Shown in pieces: positions 50,084 through 61,364 of a stretch of DNA of 64,000 nt. Source of the DNA: Enterobacter mori LMG 25706 (GTDB taxonomy: Bacteria > Pseudomonadota > Gammaproteobacteria > Enterobacterales > Enterobacteriaceae); the NCBI RefSeq assembly GCF_000211415.1, contig NZ_GL890780.1, positions 152,120 to 216,119 of the forward strand, given 5' to 3'. Each line of letters begins with the position of its first letter. Within the stretch, counting starts at the first letter, position 1. The translations under genes and the position numbers were made by a program. The notes under the pieces are model-generated. The model was not told the DNA's origin. It ran no database searches and saw only the letters and a list, made by a program, of their open reading frames with translations.

Positions 50084-51292
50084 ATGACGTATCGCAGCAA
50101 AGTCGCCGTTGTCTATCTGCTCGGCTTTTTCCTTGATTTGATAAATATGTTTATTGCCAGCGTCGCCTTTCCGGCCATGGCGCGCGCGTTCAACACTACA
50201 CCCTCAGCACTTGCCTGGGTCAGTAACGGGTACATTGCCGGTCTGACGCTAGCGATCCCTTTCGGCAGCGCGCTGACGAGCCGCATCGGGCCAAAGCGCG
50301 TCATCCTCCTCTCTCTGGCTCTCTTTAGCGCGACCTCCGCTGCTGCGGGACTGTCTTCCTCGCTGGAAAGCCTGATTGCCTGGCGTGCACTGCAAGGGAT
50401 TGGCGGTGGCTTGCTGATCCCGGTGGGACAGGCGCTGACCTGGCAACAGTTTAAGCCTCACGAACGCGCCAGGCTCTCCTCGGCGGTGATGCTGGTCGCG
50501 CTGCTTGCCCCTGCCTGCTCCCCTGCTATCGGGGGACTGCTGGTGCAGACGCTAAGCTGGCGCTGGATCTTTTTTGCTACGTTACCCGTCGCCATCGTCA
50601 CCTTTGTTTTAGCCTGCGTATGGCTTAACGCTGAAATGCCGCCGAAGAAAACAGCCAGGCTGTTAAATCTCTCCTTGCTGACCGATCCACTTTTGCGTTT
50701 TTCCATGCTTGTCTACGTGTGCGTGCCCGGCATCTTTATCGGGGTAAACGTAACGGGCATGTATTATCTTCAGAGCGAAGCCAGCATGACACCCGCCGCA
50801 ACGGGCATGCTTATGCTGCCATGGTCCGCGGCATCGTTTATGGCCATTATGGTAACAGGACGCTATTTTAACCGCGTCGGACCCCGGCCTCTGGTGGTGA
50901 TCGGGTGCCTTTTGCAGGCGACGGGCATTCTACTTTTACTGAACGTCAGTTCGGCATCGCCAGCGCTGTTATCTGTCGCGGCCTTTGTATTGATGGGGGC
51001 CGGAGGCAGTCTTTGCAGCAGTACGGCGCAGAGTAGCGCGTTTCTGACGACAGCCCGGGACGATATGCCTGACGCCAGCGCCCTGTGGAATCTTAATCGT
51101 CAGCTAAGCTTTTTTGCGGGAACCCTGCTACTGGCGCAGGCGCTGAGCATTGCGCAGGTTTATCTTGCGCCGCTCGTCGCCTGGCACGGGATGTTTATTT
51201 TTGCCGCAGGCATCACTTTAGTGCCTGTATTGTACGTTTCTCGTCTTAACACAATGCAGGTGCTCAGCCAGCTGCGACAGGAGAATTCATGA
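50084..51292 (+). CDS. MFS transporter, drug-efflux type
   Basis: 402 residues with about 12 membrane spans, EmrB/QacA-like in its N-terminal half (DLINMFIASVAFPAMARAFNTTPSALAWVSNGYIAGL; motif C-like RALQGIGGGLLIPVGQAL). The start at 50084 follows the RBS CCGGAGGATCC; the open frame reaches further upstream to 49865 but across the regulatory palindrome. Divergent LysR gene suggests inducible efflux; substrate unknown. ATGA overlap with the next gene. Confidence 0.88.
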   Translation: MTYRSKVAVVYLLGFFLDLINMFIASVAFPAMARAFNTTPSALAWVSNGYIAGLTLAIPFGSALTSRIGPKRVILLSLALFSATSAAAGLSSSLESLIAWRALQGIGGGLLIPVGQALTWQQFKPHERARLSSAVMLVALLAPACSPAIGGLLVQTLSWRWIFFATLPVAIVTFVLACVWLNAEMPPKKTARLLNLSLLTDPLLRFSMLVYVCVPGIFIGVNVTGMYYLQSEASMTPAATGMLMLPWSAASFMAIMVTGRYFNRVGPRPLVVIGCLLQATGILLLLNVSSASPALLSVAAFVLMGAGGSLCSSTAQSSAFLTTARDDMPDASALWNLNRQLSFFAGTLLLAQALSIAQVYLAPLVAWHGMFIFAAGITLVPVLYVSRLNTMQVLSQLRQENS

Positions 51293-51666
51293 CGCTTTTT
51301 GAACACGACATTATCGACCTCCACATTGCGCTTGAAAACTGGTTAGGCAAAGGTGAAGGTGAGGCTGAAACCTTGCTCACCCGCTTTCGACCGGATTTTC
51401 TGATGATACCACCGGGCGGCGCCCATCTTGACTATCGCGCCCTTGCCCATTTTCTCGACACCCAGCGCGGAAGCCGACCCGGCCTGAAAATCGTCATTGA
51501 TGAACTCGCCACGATAGAAGCCTGGGATAACGGCGCAGTACTTCACTATCGCGAGACACAAACCCGCCCCGATATGCCGGTAAACGTGCGCTGGTCGACG
51601 GCGGTGCTGAATCAGGAAGGCGACAGAATGACGTGGCGTCTGCTGCACGAAACGGCACAGCCGTAG
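51289..51666 (+). CDS. NTF2-like (DUF4440-type) small protein
   Basis: 125 residues. A compact alpha/beta protein with FRPDFLMIPPGGAHLDYRALAHFLDTQRG and VRWSTAVLNQEGDRMTWRLLHET, typical of SnoaL/DUF4440-type NTF2-like folds. Often enzymes or ligand-binding proteins; no catalytic residues can be assigned. Translationally coupled to the MFS gene, so it likely acts on the same compound. Confidence 0.7.
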   Translation: MTLFEHDIIDLHIALENWLGKGEGEAETLLTRFRPDFLMIPPGGAHLDYRALAHFLDTQRGSRPGLKIVIDELATIEAWDNGAVLHYRETQTRPDMPVNVRWSTAVLNQEGDRMTWRLLHETAQP

Positions 51667-51674
51667 CACCAAAG

Positions 51675-51707
51675 AAAAATGGCCCGTCTTACGACGAGCC
51701 ATTTTTT
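51675..51707. terminator. Bidirectional terminator between the NTF2-like gene and rpoS
   Basis: Stem AAAAATGGC/GCCATTTTTT with an inner CGTCTTACGACG hairpin; A-tract on one side and T-tract on the other suit both convergent genes. Confidence 0.85.
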
Positions 51708-51720
51708 GACGAAAGGTTGC

Positions 51721-52714
51721 TTATTCGCGGAACAGCGCTTCGATATTCAGACCTTGCCCCTGCAGGATTTCACGCAGGCGACGCAGACCTTCAACCTGAA
51801 TCTGACGAACACGCTCGCGGGTCAGGCCAATTTGCGCCGCCGACGTCTTCCAGTGTCGCAGCTTCATACCCCAGTAAACCGAAACGACGTGCCAGCACTT
51901 CACGCTGTTTGGCGTTCAGTTCGAACAGCCATTTGACGATGCTCTGTTTCATGTCATCGTCCTGCGTGGTGTCTTCCGGGCCGTTGTCTTTTTCGTCGGC
52001 CAGGATGTCCAGCAGCGCTTTTTCGGAGTCGCCACCCAGCGGGGTGTCAACCGAGGTAATGCGCTCGTTGAGACGCAGCATACGGCTTACGTCATCAACC
52101 GGTTTATCAAGCTGTTCGGCAATCTCTTCCGCGCTCGGTTCGTGGTCCAGTTTATGGGACAACTCACGCGCGGTACGCAGATAGACGTTCAGCTCTTTGA
52201 CGATGTGGATCGGCAGTCGAATCGTACGGGTTTGGTTCATAATTGCCCGTTCGATGGTCTGACGAATCCACCAGGTCGCGTAGGTTGAGAAGCGGAACCC
52301 GCGTTCCGGGTCAAATTTCTCAACTGCGCGGATGAGCCCTAAGTTGCCCTCTTCAATCAGGTCCAGCAGAGCCAGACCACGATTGCCGTAACGGCGAGCA
52401 ATTTTCACGACCAGTCGCAGGTTACTTTCAATCATGCGACGGCGCGAGGCAACATCACCACGCAAAGCACGACGTGCGAAATAGACTTCTTCTTCGGCCG
52501 TTAACAGTGGGGAGTAACCAATCTCCCCAAGGTAAAGCTGAGTCGCGTCCAGTACACGCTGTGTGGCGCCCTGCGATAACAGCTCTTCTTCAGCCAAATC
52601 GTTATCACTGGGTTCCTCTTCTACTAAGGCTTTTTCGTCAAAAGCCTCTGCTCCGTTCTCATCAAATTCCGCATCTTCATTTAAATCATGAACTTTCAGC
52701 GTATTCTGACTCAT
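51721..52714 (-). pseudogene. rpoS: RNA polymerase sigma factor RpoS, frameshifted near the 3' end
   Basis: The stationary-phase/general-stress sigma factor. Span is 994 bases, one more than the 993 of the 330-residue E. coli gene. The frame is intact from [17 protein letters not shown] through regions 1.2-3 and into region 4 ([13 protein letters not shown], about residue 292). There an extra base within 51831-51843 shifts the frame; the product then ends after about 15 wrong residues ([15 protein letters not shown]) at 307. The correct tail, [19 protein letters not shown]...LNIEALFRE, is still present in the other frame (51721-51828). The lost part is the region 4.2 helix-turn-helix that reads the -35 element. 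Two bases differ from the expected Arg-Glu codons, so it is not a simple homopolymer slip. Confidence 0.85.
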
Positions 52715-52915
52715 AAGGTGGCTCCTACCCGTGATCCCTGAACGAGACACCCTGGCTGGCATGCCCCGTCAAATTATCGCTGCGGCAGATACTGCAGCGG
52801 GTTTACGGATTTCCCCTTGTAACGAATTTCAAAATGCAAGCGTGTAGAACTGGTTCCGGTGCTACCCATGGTAGCGATTTTTTGCCCCGCCTTAACTTCT
52901 TGTTGTTCCCGGACC
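52715..52915 (-). promoter_or_regulatory. rpoS mRNA leader with sRNA-pairing element
   Basis: The leader lies within the end of nlpD and the nlpD-rpoS gap. The stretch complementary to 52873-52910 (CAACAAGAAGTTAAGGCGGG, then a run of A) matches the E. coli leader strand that pairs with DsrA, RprA and ArcZ. GGATCACGGGTAGGAGCCACC just upstream of rpoS carries the RBS and is the opposing strand of the inhibitory hairpin in E. coli. Regulation at this level looks intact even though the coding frame is broken. Confidence 0.7.
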
Positions 52916-53898
52916 AGCATTGTGTCGTTATGGGCGTAGGCACTCAGGTAATCATCGTTATGTTTGATGATAATAAGATTACCGTAACCGCGCAGAGCGT
53001 TACCGGCATAGACAACGCGTCCGTCTGAGGTCGCGATGATAGCCTGTCCCTTACTCCCTGCGATATCGATCCCTTTATTTCCTCCCTCGGAGGAAGAGAA
53101 GTTTTCGATAACCTTGCCATCAGTCGGCCAGCGCCATGCAGAGATAGGCGAACTGGTGGAGGTACTGCTGGCAGTCGGTTCAGTAGAGCTAACCACAGGT
53201 GCCGTAACCGGTGCTGTGACAGCAGTCGCAGTCCCTTTATTATTCGGCAACATTTTGTTAGCACTCTGATCACCTGAATCCTCAGAATACGTAATTACAG
53301 GTTGTGAAGCAACCACCGTGGTGGATTTTTGTGCAGGCATAACGCTGTTATTTTGCGCGGTCACATCCGCCGCAGAAACTGTGTTCCCCGGCGTGAGTGG
53401 CGTACCCGTCGCGTTGCCCACCTGAAGCGTTTGGCCGACTTCCAGTCCATACGGGGCCTGCACGTTATTGCGTTGTGCCAGGTCACGGAAATCGTTCCCG
53501 GTGATCCAGGCGATATAGAACAGCGTGTCGCCGCGCTTCACGGTGTAGGTGCTGCCGCCGGTATAGCTCCCTTTCGGAATGTTCCCATACTTGCGGTTGT
53601 ATACTATGCGGCCATTTTCCGTCTGAACAGGTTGTTCAACTGGCTGAATCTGTGTTGGCTGCGTGGTTGGACGCTGAACCGGCTGGATCTGCGGAGTTTG
53701 CTGCGCCGTAGAGGTGCCCATTTTCGGCGGAGGAGTGATCAACATTCCGCTGGACGTGTTACCCGAGCCGCTGTTCCCGCCGACGGAGCTTACAGGCGCA
53801 GGTGCGTTATTCGAACTTGTACAGCCTGCCAGCCAGAGCGAAACCAGTGATAATGCCGCAACACGGCTGATGGTGAATTTTGGGCTTCCCGCGCTCAT
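52774..53898 (-). CDS. nlpD: Murein hydrolase activator NlpD
   Basis: 374 residues (E. coli 379). An outer-membrane lipoprotein that activates amidase AmiC at the division septum. Lipobox LAGC at residues 23-26; a LysM domain (about 118-162, [27 protein letters not shown]); a Pro/Gln/Thr-rich linker with repeated [15 protein letters not shown]; and a degenerate M23 peptidase domain (about 250-374, [27 protein letters not shown]). The main rpoS promoter is expected inside this gene. Confidence 0.96.
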   Translation of the reverse strand: MSAGSPKFTISRVAALSLVSLWLAGCTSSNNAPAPVSSVGGNSGSGNTSSGMLITPPPKMGTSTAQQTPQIQPVQRPTTQPTQIQPVEQPVQTENGRIVYNRKYGNIPKGSYTGGSTYTVKRGDTLFYIAWITGNDFRDLAQRNNVQAPYGLEVGQTLQVGNATGTPLTPGNTVSAADVTAQNNSVMPAQKSTTVVASQPVITYSEDSGDQSANKMLPNNKGTATAVTAPVTAPVVSSTEPTASSTSTSSPISAWRWPTDGKVIENFSSSEGGNKGIDIAGSKGQAIIATSDGRVVYAGNALRGYGNLIIIKHNDDYLSAYAHNDTMLVREQQEVKAGQKIATMGSTGTSSTRLHFEIRYKGKSVNPLQYLPQR

Positions 53899-54014
53899 TT
53901 ATCCCCCAGGAATGTGTTAACTACCAGTGACTTAAAAATAACCGTGATGGCACGAACCTTTTGCGCCACACAATACGCTGAATTTGCCTTAATAACCCTG
54001 GATAAATCCGAGTC

Positions 54015-55376
<1,362 letters not shown>

Positions 55377-55396
<20 letters not shown>

Positions 55397-56426
55397 AATC
55401 ACCCGAGGTGTTGATAAGTTCCCTGACAACACTGGTGGCAAAGCTACCTGCAGGTAGCCAGAAGCGTAACTCAACGGTCACGTCATCCCACCACTTCCAG
55501 CTTAACTGCTGCGGGTAGAGCAACATCGCGCGGCGTGCTGCTTCGACTTTTTCCCGCACCAGCAGTGATTGTAATTCTGGCGCGTCCGCGACGGCTGACT
55601 GCTCGGCAGCGAGCGCGTCGCCCTGCGTGCCCCAGTCGCCCGTTCCGGGCAGCGCGGCCGTAATCATCAGCGCTTTGGCGTCCACACGAGACTGGACATC
55701 GGCCATTTCATCGACCGTTGCCACAAACCAGCTTCCGCGTCCCGCTAATTGTAGCGCATCGCCGACAACAACTTGATTAGCGTCCGATTTTTTCAGACGT
55801 TCGCTCACAATCTGATTAAACAACGCACTGCGGGCCGCAGACAACCAAAAACTGCGTTTATTCCTGTCGCGTACCGGTGCATCGCTTTGCGCCCAGCGCA
55901 GTGCGCCCTGCAGGTTGCTGCCACCGATACCAAAACGCTGTGCGCCAAAGTAGTTCGGTACGCCGCGTTCGTTTATCGCCTGTAGGCGTTTTTCAACGTC
56001 TTCGCGGTCAGTCACTTCACGCAGCACCAGCGTAAAGGCGTTGCCCTTCAACGCGCCCAAGCGCAGTTTGCGCTTGTGACGGGCGTACTCCAGCACCTTA
56101 CAGCCTTCAAGCTCAAACTGGCTTAAATCCGGCATCGTATTGCCCGGCACGCGCGCGCAGATCCACTGTTCAGTGACCGCATGTTTATCTTTCTGTCCGG
56201 CAAAGCTCACTTCGCGGGCATGAATTTTCAGGAATTTTGCCAGCGCGTCGGCCACAAACCGTGTGTTGCAGCCGTTTTTCAGAATGCGCACCAGAATGTG
56301 CTCGCCTTCGCCATCCGGCTCAAAGCCCAGATCTTCCACCACGAGGAAATCTTCCGGGCTGGCTTTCAGCACCCCGTTCCCCTGCGGTTTACCGTGCAGG
56401 TATGTCAGGTTGTCAAAGTCTGTCAT
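55377..56426 (-). CDS. truD: tRNA pseudouridine(13) synthase TruD
   Basis: 349 residues, as in E. coli. Makes pseudouridine 13 in tRNA-Glu. The catalytic Asp is in [15 protein letters not shown] (about residue 80), and [11 protein letters not shown] is the TruD motif near residue 155. ATGA overlap with ispF. Confidence 0.96.
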
Positions 56427-56902
56427 TTGCTCGCCTTCACCAGCAGCGCCACGGCTTCACAGGCAATGCCTTCACCACGGCCCGTGAAGCCCAGCTTCTC
56501 GGTGGTGGTCGCTTTGACGTTAACATCGTCCATATGGCAGCCCAGATCTTCCGCGATAAACACACGCATCTGCGGAATGTGCGGCAGCATTTTAGGTGCC
56601 TGAGCGATGATGGTCACATCGACGTTACCCAGGGTGTAGCCTTTCGCCTGAATGCGGCGCCACGCTTCGCGCAGCAGTTCGCGGCTGTCTGCCCCTTTAA
56701 ATGCCGGGTCGGTGTCCGGGAACAGCTTGCCGATATCCCCCAGCGCGGCAGCGCCCAGCAGTGCGTCGGTTAGCGCATGCAGCGCCACGTCGCCATCAGA
56801 ATGCGCCAGCAGTCCTTTTTCGTAAGGAATACGCACGCCGCCAATGATAATTGGGCCTTCTCCGCCAAAGGCGTGTACATCAAAACCGTGTCCAATTCGC
56901 AT
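56423..56902 (-). CDS. ispF: 2-C-methyl-D-erythritol 2,4-cyclodiphosphate synthase
   Basis: 159 residues, as in E. coli. Fifth step of the non-mevalonate isoprenoid pathway. The zinc ligands are in [11 protein letters not shown] (Asp8, His10) and the conserved [21 protein letters not shown] follows. It overlaps ispD by one base, the usual ispDF pair. Confidence 0.97.
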   Translation of the reverse strand: MRIGHGFDVHAFGGEGPIIIGGVRIPYEKGLLAHSDGDVALHALTDALLGAAALGDIGKLFPDTDPAFKGADSRELLREAWRRIQAKGYTLGNVDVTIIAQAPKMLPHIPQMRVFIAEDLGCHMDDVNVKATTTEKLGFTGRGEGIACEAVALLVKASK

Positions 56903-57612
56903 TATGCCTTCTCCTGATGGGTCGAACGGGTAAGATAAAATTCCGCGAGCTGCAAATCTTCCGGGCGCGTCACTTTTATATTATCAGCGCGCCCTTCAAC
57001 AAGCTCAGGGTGAAAACCGCAATACTCCAGCGCTGAGGCTTCGTCCGTGATGGTCGCACCGTCTTCAAGCGCACGCGTCAGGCAGTCGTGGAGCAGTTCG
57101 CGGGGGAAAAATTGTGGCGTCAGCGCATGCCATAAATCAACGCGCTCAACGGTATGGGCGATAGCCTGTTTGCCCGGCTCGGCGCGTTTCATGGTGTCAC
57201 GCACGGGGGCAGCCAGAATCCCGCCGACCTTGCTTGTTTCGCTCAGGGCCAGCAGACGCGCAAGATCGTCCTGATGCAGACACGGACGCGCCGCGTCATG
57301 TACCAGCACCCACGAGGCGTTTCCGGCAGCCTGAATGCCCGCCAGCACGGAATCGGCGCGCTCGGCGCCACCGTCAACGACGGTAATCTGTGGGTGGTTT
57401 GCCAGCGGGAGCTGCGCGAAGCGCGCATCGCCTGGGCTGATGGCGATGACCACGTGCGTCACCCTCGGGTGCGCCAGCAACGCCGCCACGGCGTGCTCAA
57501 GGATCGTTTTATCGCCAATTGAAAGGTACTGCTTGGGACATTCTGTCTGCATGCGCCGGCCAAACCCTGCGGCCGGCACCACGGCCCAGACGTCCGAAAA
57601 AGTTGCTGCCAT
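56902..57612 (-). CDS. ispD: 2-C-methyl-D-erythritol 4-phosphate cytidylyltransferase
   Basis: 236 residues, as in E. coli. Third step of the non-mevalonate pathway, attaching CMP to methylerythritol phosphate. The nucleotide-binding motif [20 protein letters not shown] is near the N-terminus and [11 protein letters not shown] is the metal-binding region. The start at 57612 ([16 protein letters not shown]) is set by homology; the frame is open to 57675 inside the ftsB end. Confidence 0.96.
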   Translation of the reverse strand: MAATFSDVWAVVPAAGFGRRMQTECPKQYLSIGDKTILEHAVAALLAHPRVTHVVIAISPGDARFAQLPLANHPQITVVDGGAERADSVLAGIQAAGNASWVLVHDAARPCLHQDDLARLLALSETSKVGGILAAPVRDTMKRAEPGKQAIAHTVERVDLWHALTPQFFPRELLHDCLTRALEDGATITDEASALEYCGFHPELVEGRADNIKVTRPEDLQLAEFYLTRSTHQEKA

Positions 57613-57631
57613 GTCGTAATCCTGGGCTTGA

Positions 57632-57943
57632 TTATCGATTGTTTTGTGCTGAGCCCTGATTGCGTTTAGACGCATCCGGAACCAGACGATAAAAAGTTTC
57701 GCCCGGCTTAGTCATACTGAGTTCATTGCGTGCGCGTTCCTCAATCGCCTCTTGCCCGCCATTGAGGTCATCAATTTCAGCAAAGAGTTGATCGTTTCGC
57801 GCCTTGAGTTTGGCGTTTGTTGCCTGCTGAGCCGCGACGTCATCACTTACCCGGCTATAGTCGTGCAGTCCGTTCTTACCGAACCACAACGAATATTGCA
57901 GCCAGACCAGCAAAGCCAGCAACAGCAGCGTTAGTTTACCCAT
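57632..57943 (-). CDS. ftsB: Cell division protein FtsB
   Basis: 103 residues, as in E. coli. A bitopic inner-membrane protein of the FtsQLB divisome complex. N-terminal span [24 protein letters not shown], then a periplasmic coiled coil with heptads ([22 protein letters not shown]). Confidence 0.96.
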   Translation of the reverse strand: MGKLTLLLLALLVWLQYSLWFGKNGLHDYSRVSDDVAAQQATNAKLKARNDQLFAEIDDLNGGQEAIEERARNELSMTKPGETFYRLVPDASKRNQGSAQNNR

Positions 57944-58022
57944 CCTGCCCCCTGAAAAAACGGCATCATCATCCCATAACTTTCCGTTCGACTCTACTCC
58001 GGGGTTTTAATTATGTCGCAAG

Positions 58023-58349
58023 TTAGCCCATCAGCCATAAAAACAGCAGGCCAAACATCACCACAACGGTCACAATCGTGATAACCGCACTATACAGGAG
58101 TCGGCCATTGAAGAGGGAGTGCAGCGCAATACCCACCACGACCGCCACGGGCATCAGCGCCAGGAAGAAAGGCCAGGTATAGAGGAAGAAGAACAGCGTG
58201 TTACCGCCGTAAATGAGAAACGGGATGCCCAGCGCCAGTAACCACGAGATAAAGCCGACAATGGCCCCAGGGAAGGACCAGGTCGTCTCGTCGTCGGTCG
58301 TTAACGGCTCCGACCCGGTGGTGATAATGTAGTTTTCACTGTTGCGCAT
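58023..58349 (-). CDS. ygbE: Inner-membrane protein YgbE (DUF3561)
   Basis: 108 residues (E. coli 107). Three membrane spans (about 32-50, 52-78, 84-106) after an acidic N-terminus. Conserved neighbour of the cys genes in enterobacteria; function unknown. The start at 58349 (MRNSENYIITTGSEPL) matches the family. Confidence 0.92.
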   Translation of the reverse strand: MRNSENYIITTGSEPLTTDDETTWSFPGAIVGFISWLLALGIPFLIYGGNTLFFFLYTWPFFLALMPVAVVVGIALHSLFNGRLLYSAVITIVTVVVMFGLLFLWLMG

Positions 58350-58372
58350 AGCTGATCCTGTGACCATGACTC

Positions 58373-58401
58373 ATCGTTCGGGAAGACAGCTCCCGAACGA
58401 T
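58373..58401. terminator. Long hairpin between cysC and ygbE
   Basis: Perfect 11-base arms ATCGTTCGGGA/TCCCGAACGAT with a seven-base loop. No T-tract in the ygbE direction, so this may act as a transcript-processing or weak termination hairpin between ygbE and cysC; for the minus-strand cys transcript it lies upstream of cysC's 3' end boundary. Confidence 0.45.
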
Positions 58402-58407
58402 ACCGTC

Positions 58408-59013
58408 TCAGGATCTGATAATATCGTCCCGTCTGAGCAGGTCTAATAATTGGCTTACTAAATTTGTTACCAATTGTTGACCTTCCAGGTGAATCTCTGG
58501 CGATTCAGGCGCTTCGTAGACCGCGTCAATGCCGGTGAAGTTACGCAGTTCTCCGGCACGGGCTTTTTTGTACAGCCCTTTCGGGTCGCGCGCTTCGCAA
58601 ATCTCCAGCGGCGTATCGACAAACACCTCAATAAAGCGATCCTGACCCACGCGTTCGCGCACCATCTGGCGCTCGGCGCGGTGCGGTGAGATAAACGCGG
58701 TCAGCACCACCAGCCCGGCATCCGCCATCAGGCTGGCGACTTCGCCCACCCGGCGGATGTTCTCTTTGCGGTCATCGTCGCTAAACCCCAAATCGCTGCA
58801 CAGCCCGTGGCGCACGTTGTCGCCGTCCAACAGGTACGTGCTTACGCCCTGCTGATGCAACGCCTCTTCCAGCGCGCCCGCCACCGTGGATTTACCCGAG
58901 CCGGACAGCCCGGTAAACCACAGTACAACGCCACGGTGGCCGTGGAGCTGTTCGCGCTGGGCGACGGTGACCGGATGAGGATGCCAGACGACGTTCTCAT
59001 CATGGGCGGCCAT
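58408..59013 (-). CDS. cysC: Adenylyl-sulfate kinase CysC
   Basis: 201 residues, as in E. coli. Phosphorylates adenosine 5'-phosphosulfate (APS) to PAPS. P-loop [16 protein letters not shown] (about residues 32-46), then DGDNVRHGL and [14 protein letters not shown]. One-base overlap with cysN (TAATG). Confidence 0.96.
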   Translation of the reverse strand: MAAHDENVVWHPHPVTVAQREQLHGHRGVVLWFTGLSGSGKSTVAGALEEALHQQGVSTYLLDGDNVRHGLCSDLGFSDDDRKENIRRVGEVASLMADAGLVVLTAFISPHRAERQMVRERVGQDRFIEVFVDTPLEICEARDPKGLYKKARAGELRNFTGIDAVYEAPESPEIHLEGQQLVTNLVSQLLDLLRRDDIIRS

Positions 59014-60437
59014 TACTTGCCTCCCAGCAGATCGCGTGCGCCCCAGTGCGGGAAGTGCTTACGCACCAGCGCGTTCAATTCCAGCTCGAAGGCGCTGAAT
59101 TCAGACGCCACGGCAGCCTGTTCTTTAGGCTCGCGCACCATACCGGCTCCGACGGTCACGTTGGTCAGCCTGTCGATAAAGATCAGCCCGCCCGTAACCG
59201 GATTCTGCTGATACGGATCCAGCACCAGCGGTTCGTCAAAGGTCAAATCGACCAGACCAATGCCGTTCAGCGGCAGTTCGGTGACGTCACGATGGGTCAG
59301 GTTGTTGATATCCACCTGGAACTGAATACCGTCCACGCGGGCGCGGGTTTTCTTACCGGCAATTTTGATGTCATAGCTTTGGCCTGCGGTCAGCGGCTGT
59401 TCGGCCATCCACACCACATCCACGGACGCGCCCTGCACTGCCGCCAGCGTTTCGTGGGCATCCACCAGCAGATCGCCCCGGCTGATATCAATTTCGTCTT
59501 TCAGCACCAGCGTTACTGCTTCACCGGCGCCCGCTTCCTGCAGGTCACCGTCGAAGGTGACAATGCGGGCGATGGTGGATTCCACGCCGGATGGCAGCAC
59601 CTTAACGCGCTGGCCAACCTTCACGAAGCCTGACGCGAGGGTGCCGGAGAAGCCGCGGAAATCGAGGTTAGGACGGTTCACGTACTGTACCGGGAAGCGC
59701 ATCGGCTGGGTGTCGACCACGCGCTGAATTTCAACGGTTTCCAGCACTTCCAGCAGCGTCGGGCCGCTGTACCATGGCATGTTCGCGCTTTGGGAGGCGA
59801 CGTTATCCCCTTCCAGCGCCGAAAGCGGTACAAAGCGAATATCCAGGTTGCCCGGCAGCTGTTCGGCAAAGGTCAGGTAGCTCTGGCGGATCTCCTCGAA
59901 CTTCTCTTCGCTGAAGTTCACCAGATCCATCTTGTTGACCGCCACCACCAGGTGTTTGATCCCCAGCAGCGTCGAGATAAAGCTGTGACGACGGGTCTGA
60001 TCCAGCACGCCTTTACGGGCGTCCATCAGCAGGATTGCCAGGTTGCAGGTAGACGCTCCGGTCGCCATGTTACGGGTGTACTGCTCGTGCCCCGGGGTGT
60101 CGGCAATAATAAATTTGCGCTTCTCGGTGGAGAAGTAGCGGTAGGCCACGTCAATGGTGATGCCCTGCTCGCGCTCCGCCTGCAGGCCGTCCACCAGCAG
60201 GGCCAGGTCGAGTTTTTCGCCCTGGGTGCCGTGACGCTTACTGTCGTTATGCAGGGAAGAGAGCTGATCTTCGTAAATCTGGCGCGTATCGTGCAGCAGG
60301 CGACCAATCAGGGTACTTTTCCCGTCATCCACGCTGCCGCAGGTCAGAAAACGCAGCAGGCTTTTGTGTTGTTGCGCGTGCAGATACGCTTCCACGCCGC
60401 CTTCGTTGGCAATTTGTTGAGCAATAGTGGTATTCAT
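59013..60437 (-). CDS. cysN: Sulfate adenylyltransferase GTPase subunit CysN
   Basis: 474 residues (E. coli 475). An EF-Tu-like GTPase that drives ATP sulfurylase. G1 [15 protein letters not shown] (about residue 34), G3 [13 protein letters not shown]4 NKMDLV. Pairs with CysD. Intact. Confidence 0.97.
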   Translation of the reverse strand: MNTTIAQQIANEGGVEAYLHAQQHKSLLRFLTCGSVDDGKSTLIGRLLHDTRQIYEDQLSSLHNDSKRHGTQGEKLDLALLVDGLQAEREQGITIDVAYRYFSTEKRKFIIADTPGHEQYTRNMATGASTCNLAILLMDARKGVLDQTRRHSFISTLLGIKHLVVAVNKMDLVNFSEEKFEEIRQSYLTFAEQLPGNLDIRFVPLSALEGDNVASQSANMPWYSGPTLLEVLETVEIQRVVDTQPMRFPVQYVNRPNLDFRGFSGTLASGFVKVGQRVKVLPSGVESTIARIVTFDGDLQEAGAGEAVTLVLKDEIDISRGDLLVDAHETLAAVQGASVDVVWMAEQPLTAGQSYDIKIAGKKTRARVDGIQFQVDINNLTHRDVTELPLNGIGLVDLTFDEPLVLDPYQQNPVTGGLIFIDRLTNVTVGAGMVREPKEQAAVASEFSAFELELNALVRKHFPHWGARDLLGGK

Positions 60438-60446
60438 GGCGGCTCC

Positions 60447-61355
60447 TTAGAAATAACCCTGACGTTTCTTCAGCTCCATGGAGCCTGCCTGGTCGCGGTC
60501 AATCACGCGCCCCTGTCGCTCGCTGGTGGTGGACACCAGCATCTCTTCGATGATCTCCGGCAGCGTCTGCGCGCTGGATTCCACCGCGCCGGTCAGCGGC
60601 CAGCAGCCGAGGGTACGGAAACGCACCATCTGTTGTTTGATTACCTCGCCCGGCTGCAGGTCTATGCGATCGTCGTCGATCATCATCAGCATGCCGTCGC
60701 GCTCCAGCACCGGGCGCTCAGCGGCCAGATACAGCGGAACGATTTCGATGTTTTCCAGGTAGATGTACTGCCAGATATCCAGCTCGGTCCAGTTGGAGAG
60801 CGGGAAGACGCGAATACTTTCGCCTTTGTTGATCTGACCGTTATAGTTGTGCCACAGCTCCGGGCGCTGGTTTTTTGGGTCCCAGCGGTGGAAGCGGTCG
60901 CGGAAGGAGTAGATACGCTCTTTGGCGCGGGATTTCTCCTCGTCGCGGCGCGCGCCGCCGAAGGCCGCGTCAAAACCGTATTTGTTCAGCGCCTGCTTCA
61001 GCCCTTCGGTTTTCATAATGTCGGTATGTTTGGCGCTACCGTGCACGAACGGGTTAATGCCCATCGCCACCCCTTCCGGGTTTTTATGCACCAGTAGCTC
61101 GCAGCCGTAGGCTTTCGCGGTACGGTCGCGGAACTCGTACATTTCGCGGAATTTCCAGCCGGTATCAACGTGCAGCAGCGGGAACGGCAGCGTACCCGGA
61201 TAAAACGCTTTACGCGCCAGATGCAGCATGACGCTGGAATCTTTACCGATGGAGTACATCATCACCGGGTTAGAAAACTCGGCGGCCACTTCGCGGATAA
61301 TATGGATACTCTCCGCTTCAAGCTGCCGCAGGTGTGTAAGACGTTTTTGGTCCAT
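60447..61355 (-). CDS. cysD: Sulfate adenylyltransferase subunit CysD
   Basis: 302 residues, as in E. coli. The catalytic ATP sulfurylase subunit that forms APS from ATP and sulfate. The PP-loop-type motif [17 protein letters not shown] is near residue 38. Nine bases from cysN and nine from cysG, so one operon. Confidence 0.97.
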   Translation of the reverse strand: MDQKRLTHLRQLEAESIHIIREVAAEFSNPVMMYSIGKDSSVMLHLARKAFYPGTLPFPLLHVDTGWKFREMYEFRDRTAKAYGCELLVHKNPEGVAMGINPFVHGSAKHTDIMKTEGLKQALNKYGFDAAFGGARRDEEKSRAKERIYSFRDRFHRWDPKNQRPELWHNYNGQINKGESIRVFPLSNWTELDIWQYIYLENIEIVPLYLAAERPVLERDGMLMMIDDDRIDLQPGEVIKQQMVRFRTLGCWPLTGAVESSAQTLPEIIEEMLVSTTSERQGRVIDRDQAGSMELKKRQGYF

Positions 61356-61364
61356 AACCGTTCC

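Noticed and set aside
51721..52714. Programmed frameshift in rpoS
   Set aside because: No slippery heptamer or downstream stimulatory structure is apparent, and no programmed shift is known for rpoS.
59790..61097. 435-codon open frame on the plus strand opposite cysN/cysD
   Set aside because: It is a shadow of highly GC-rich genes on the other strand; it has no RBS, no recognisable domain and is rich in His/Arg/Gln as antisense frames are.
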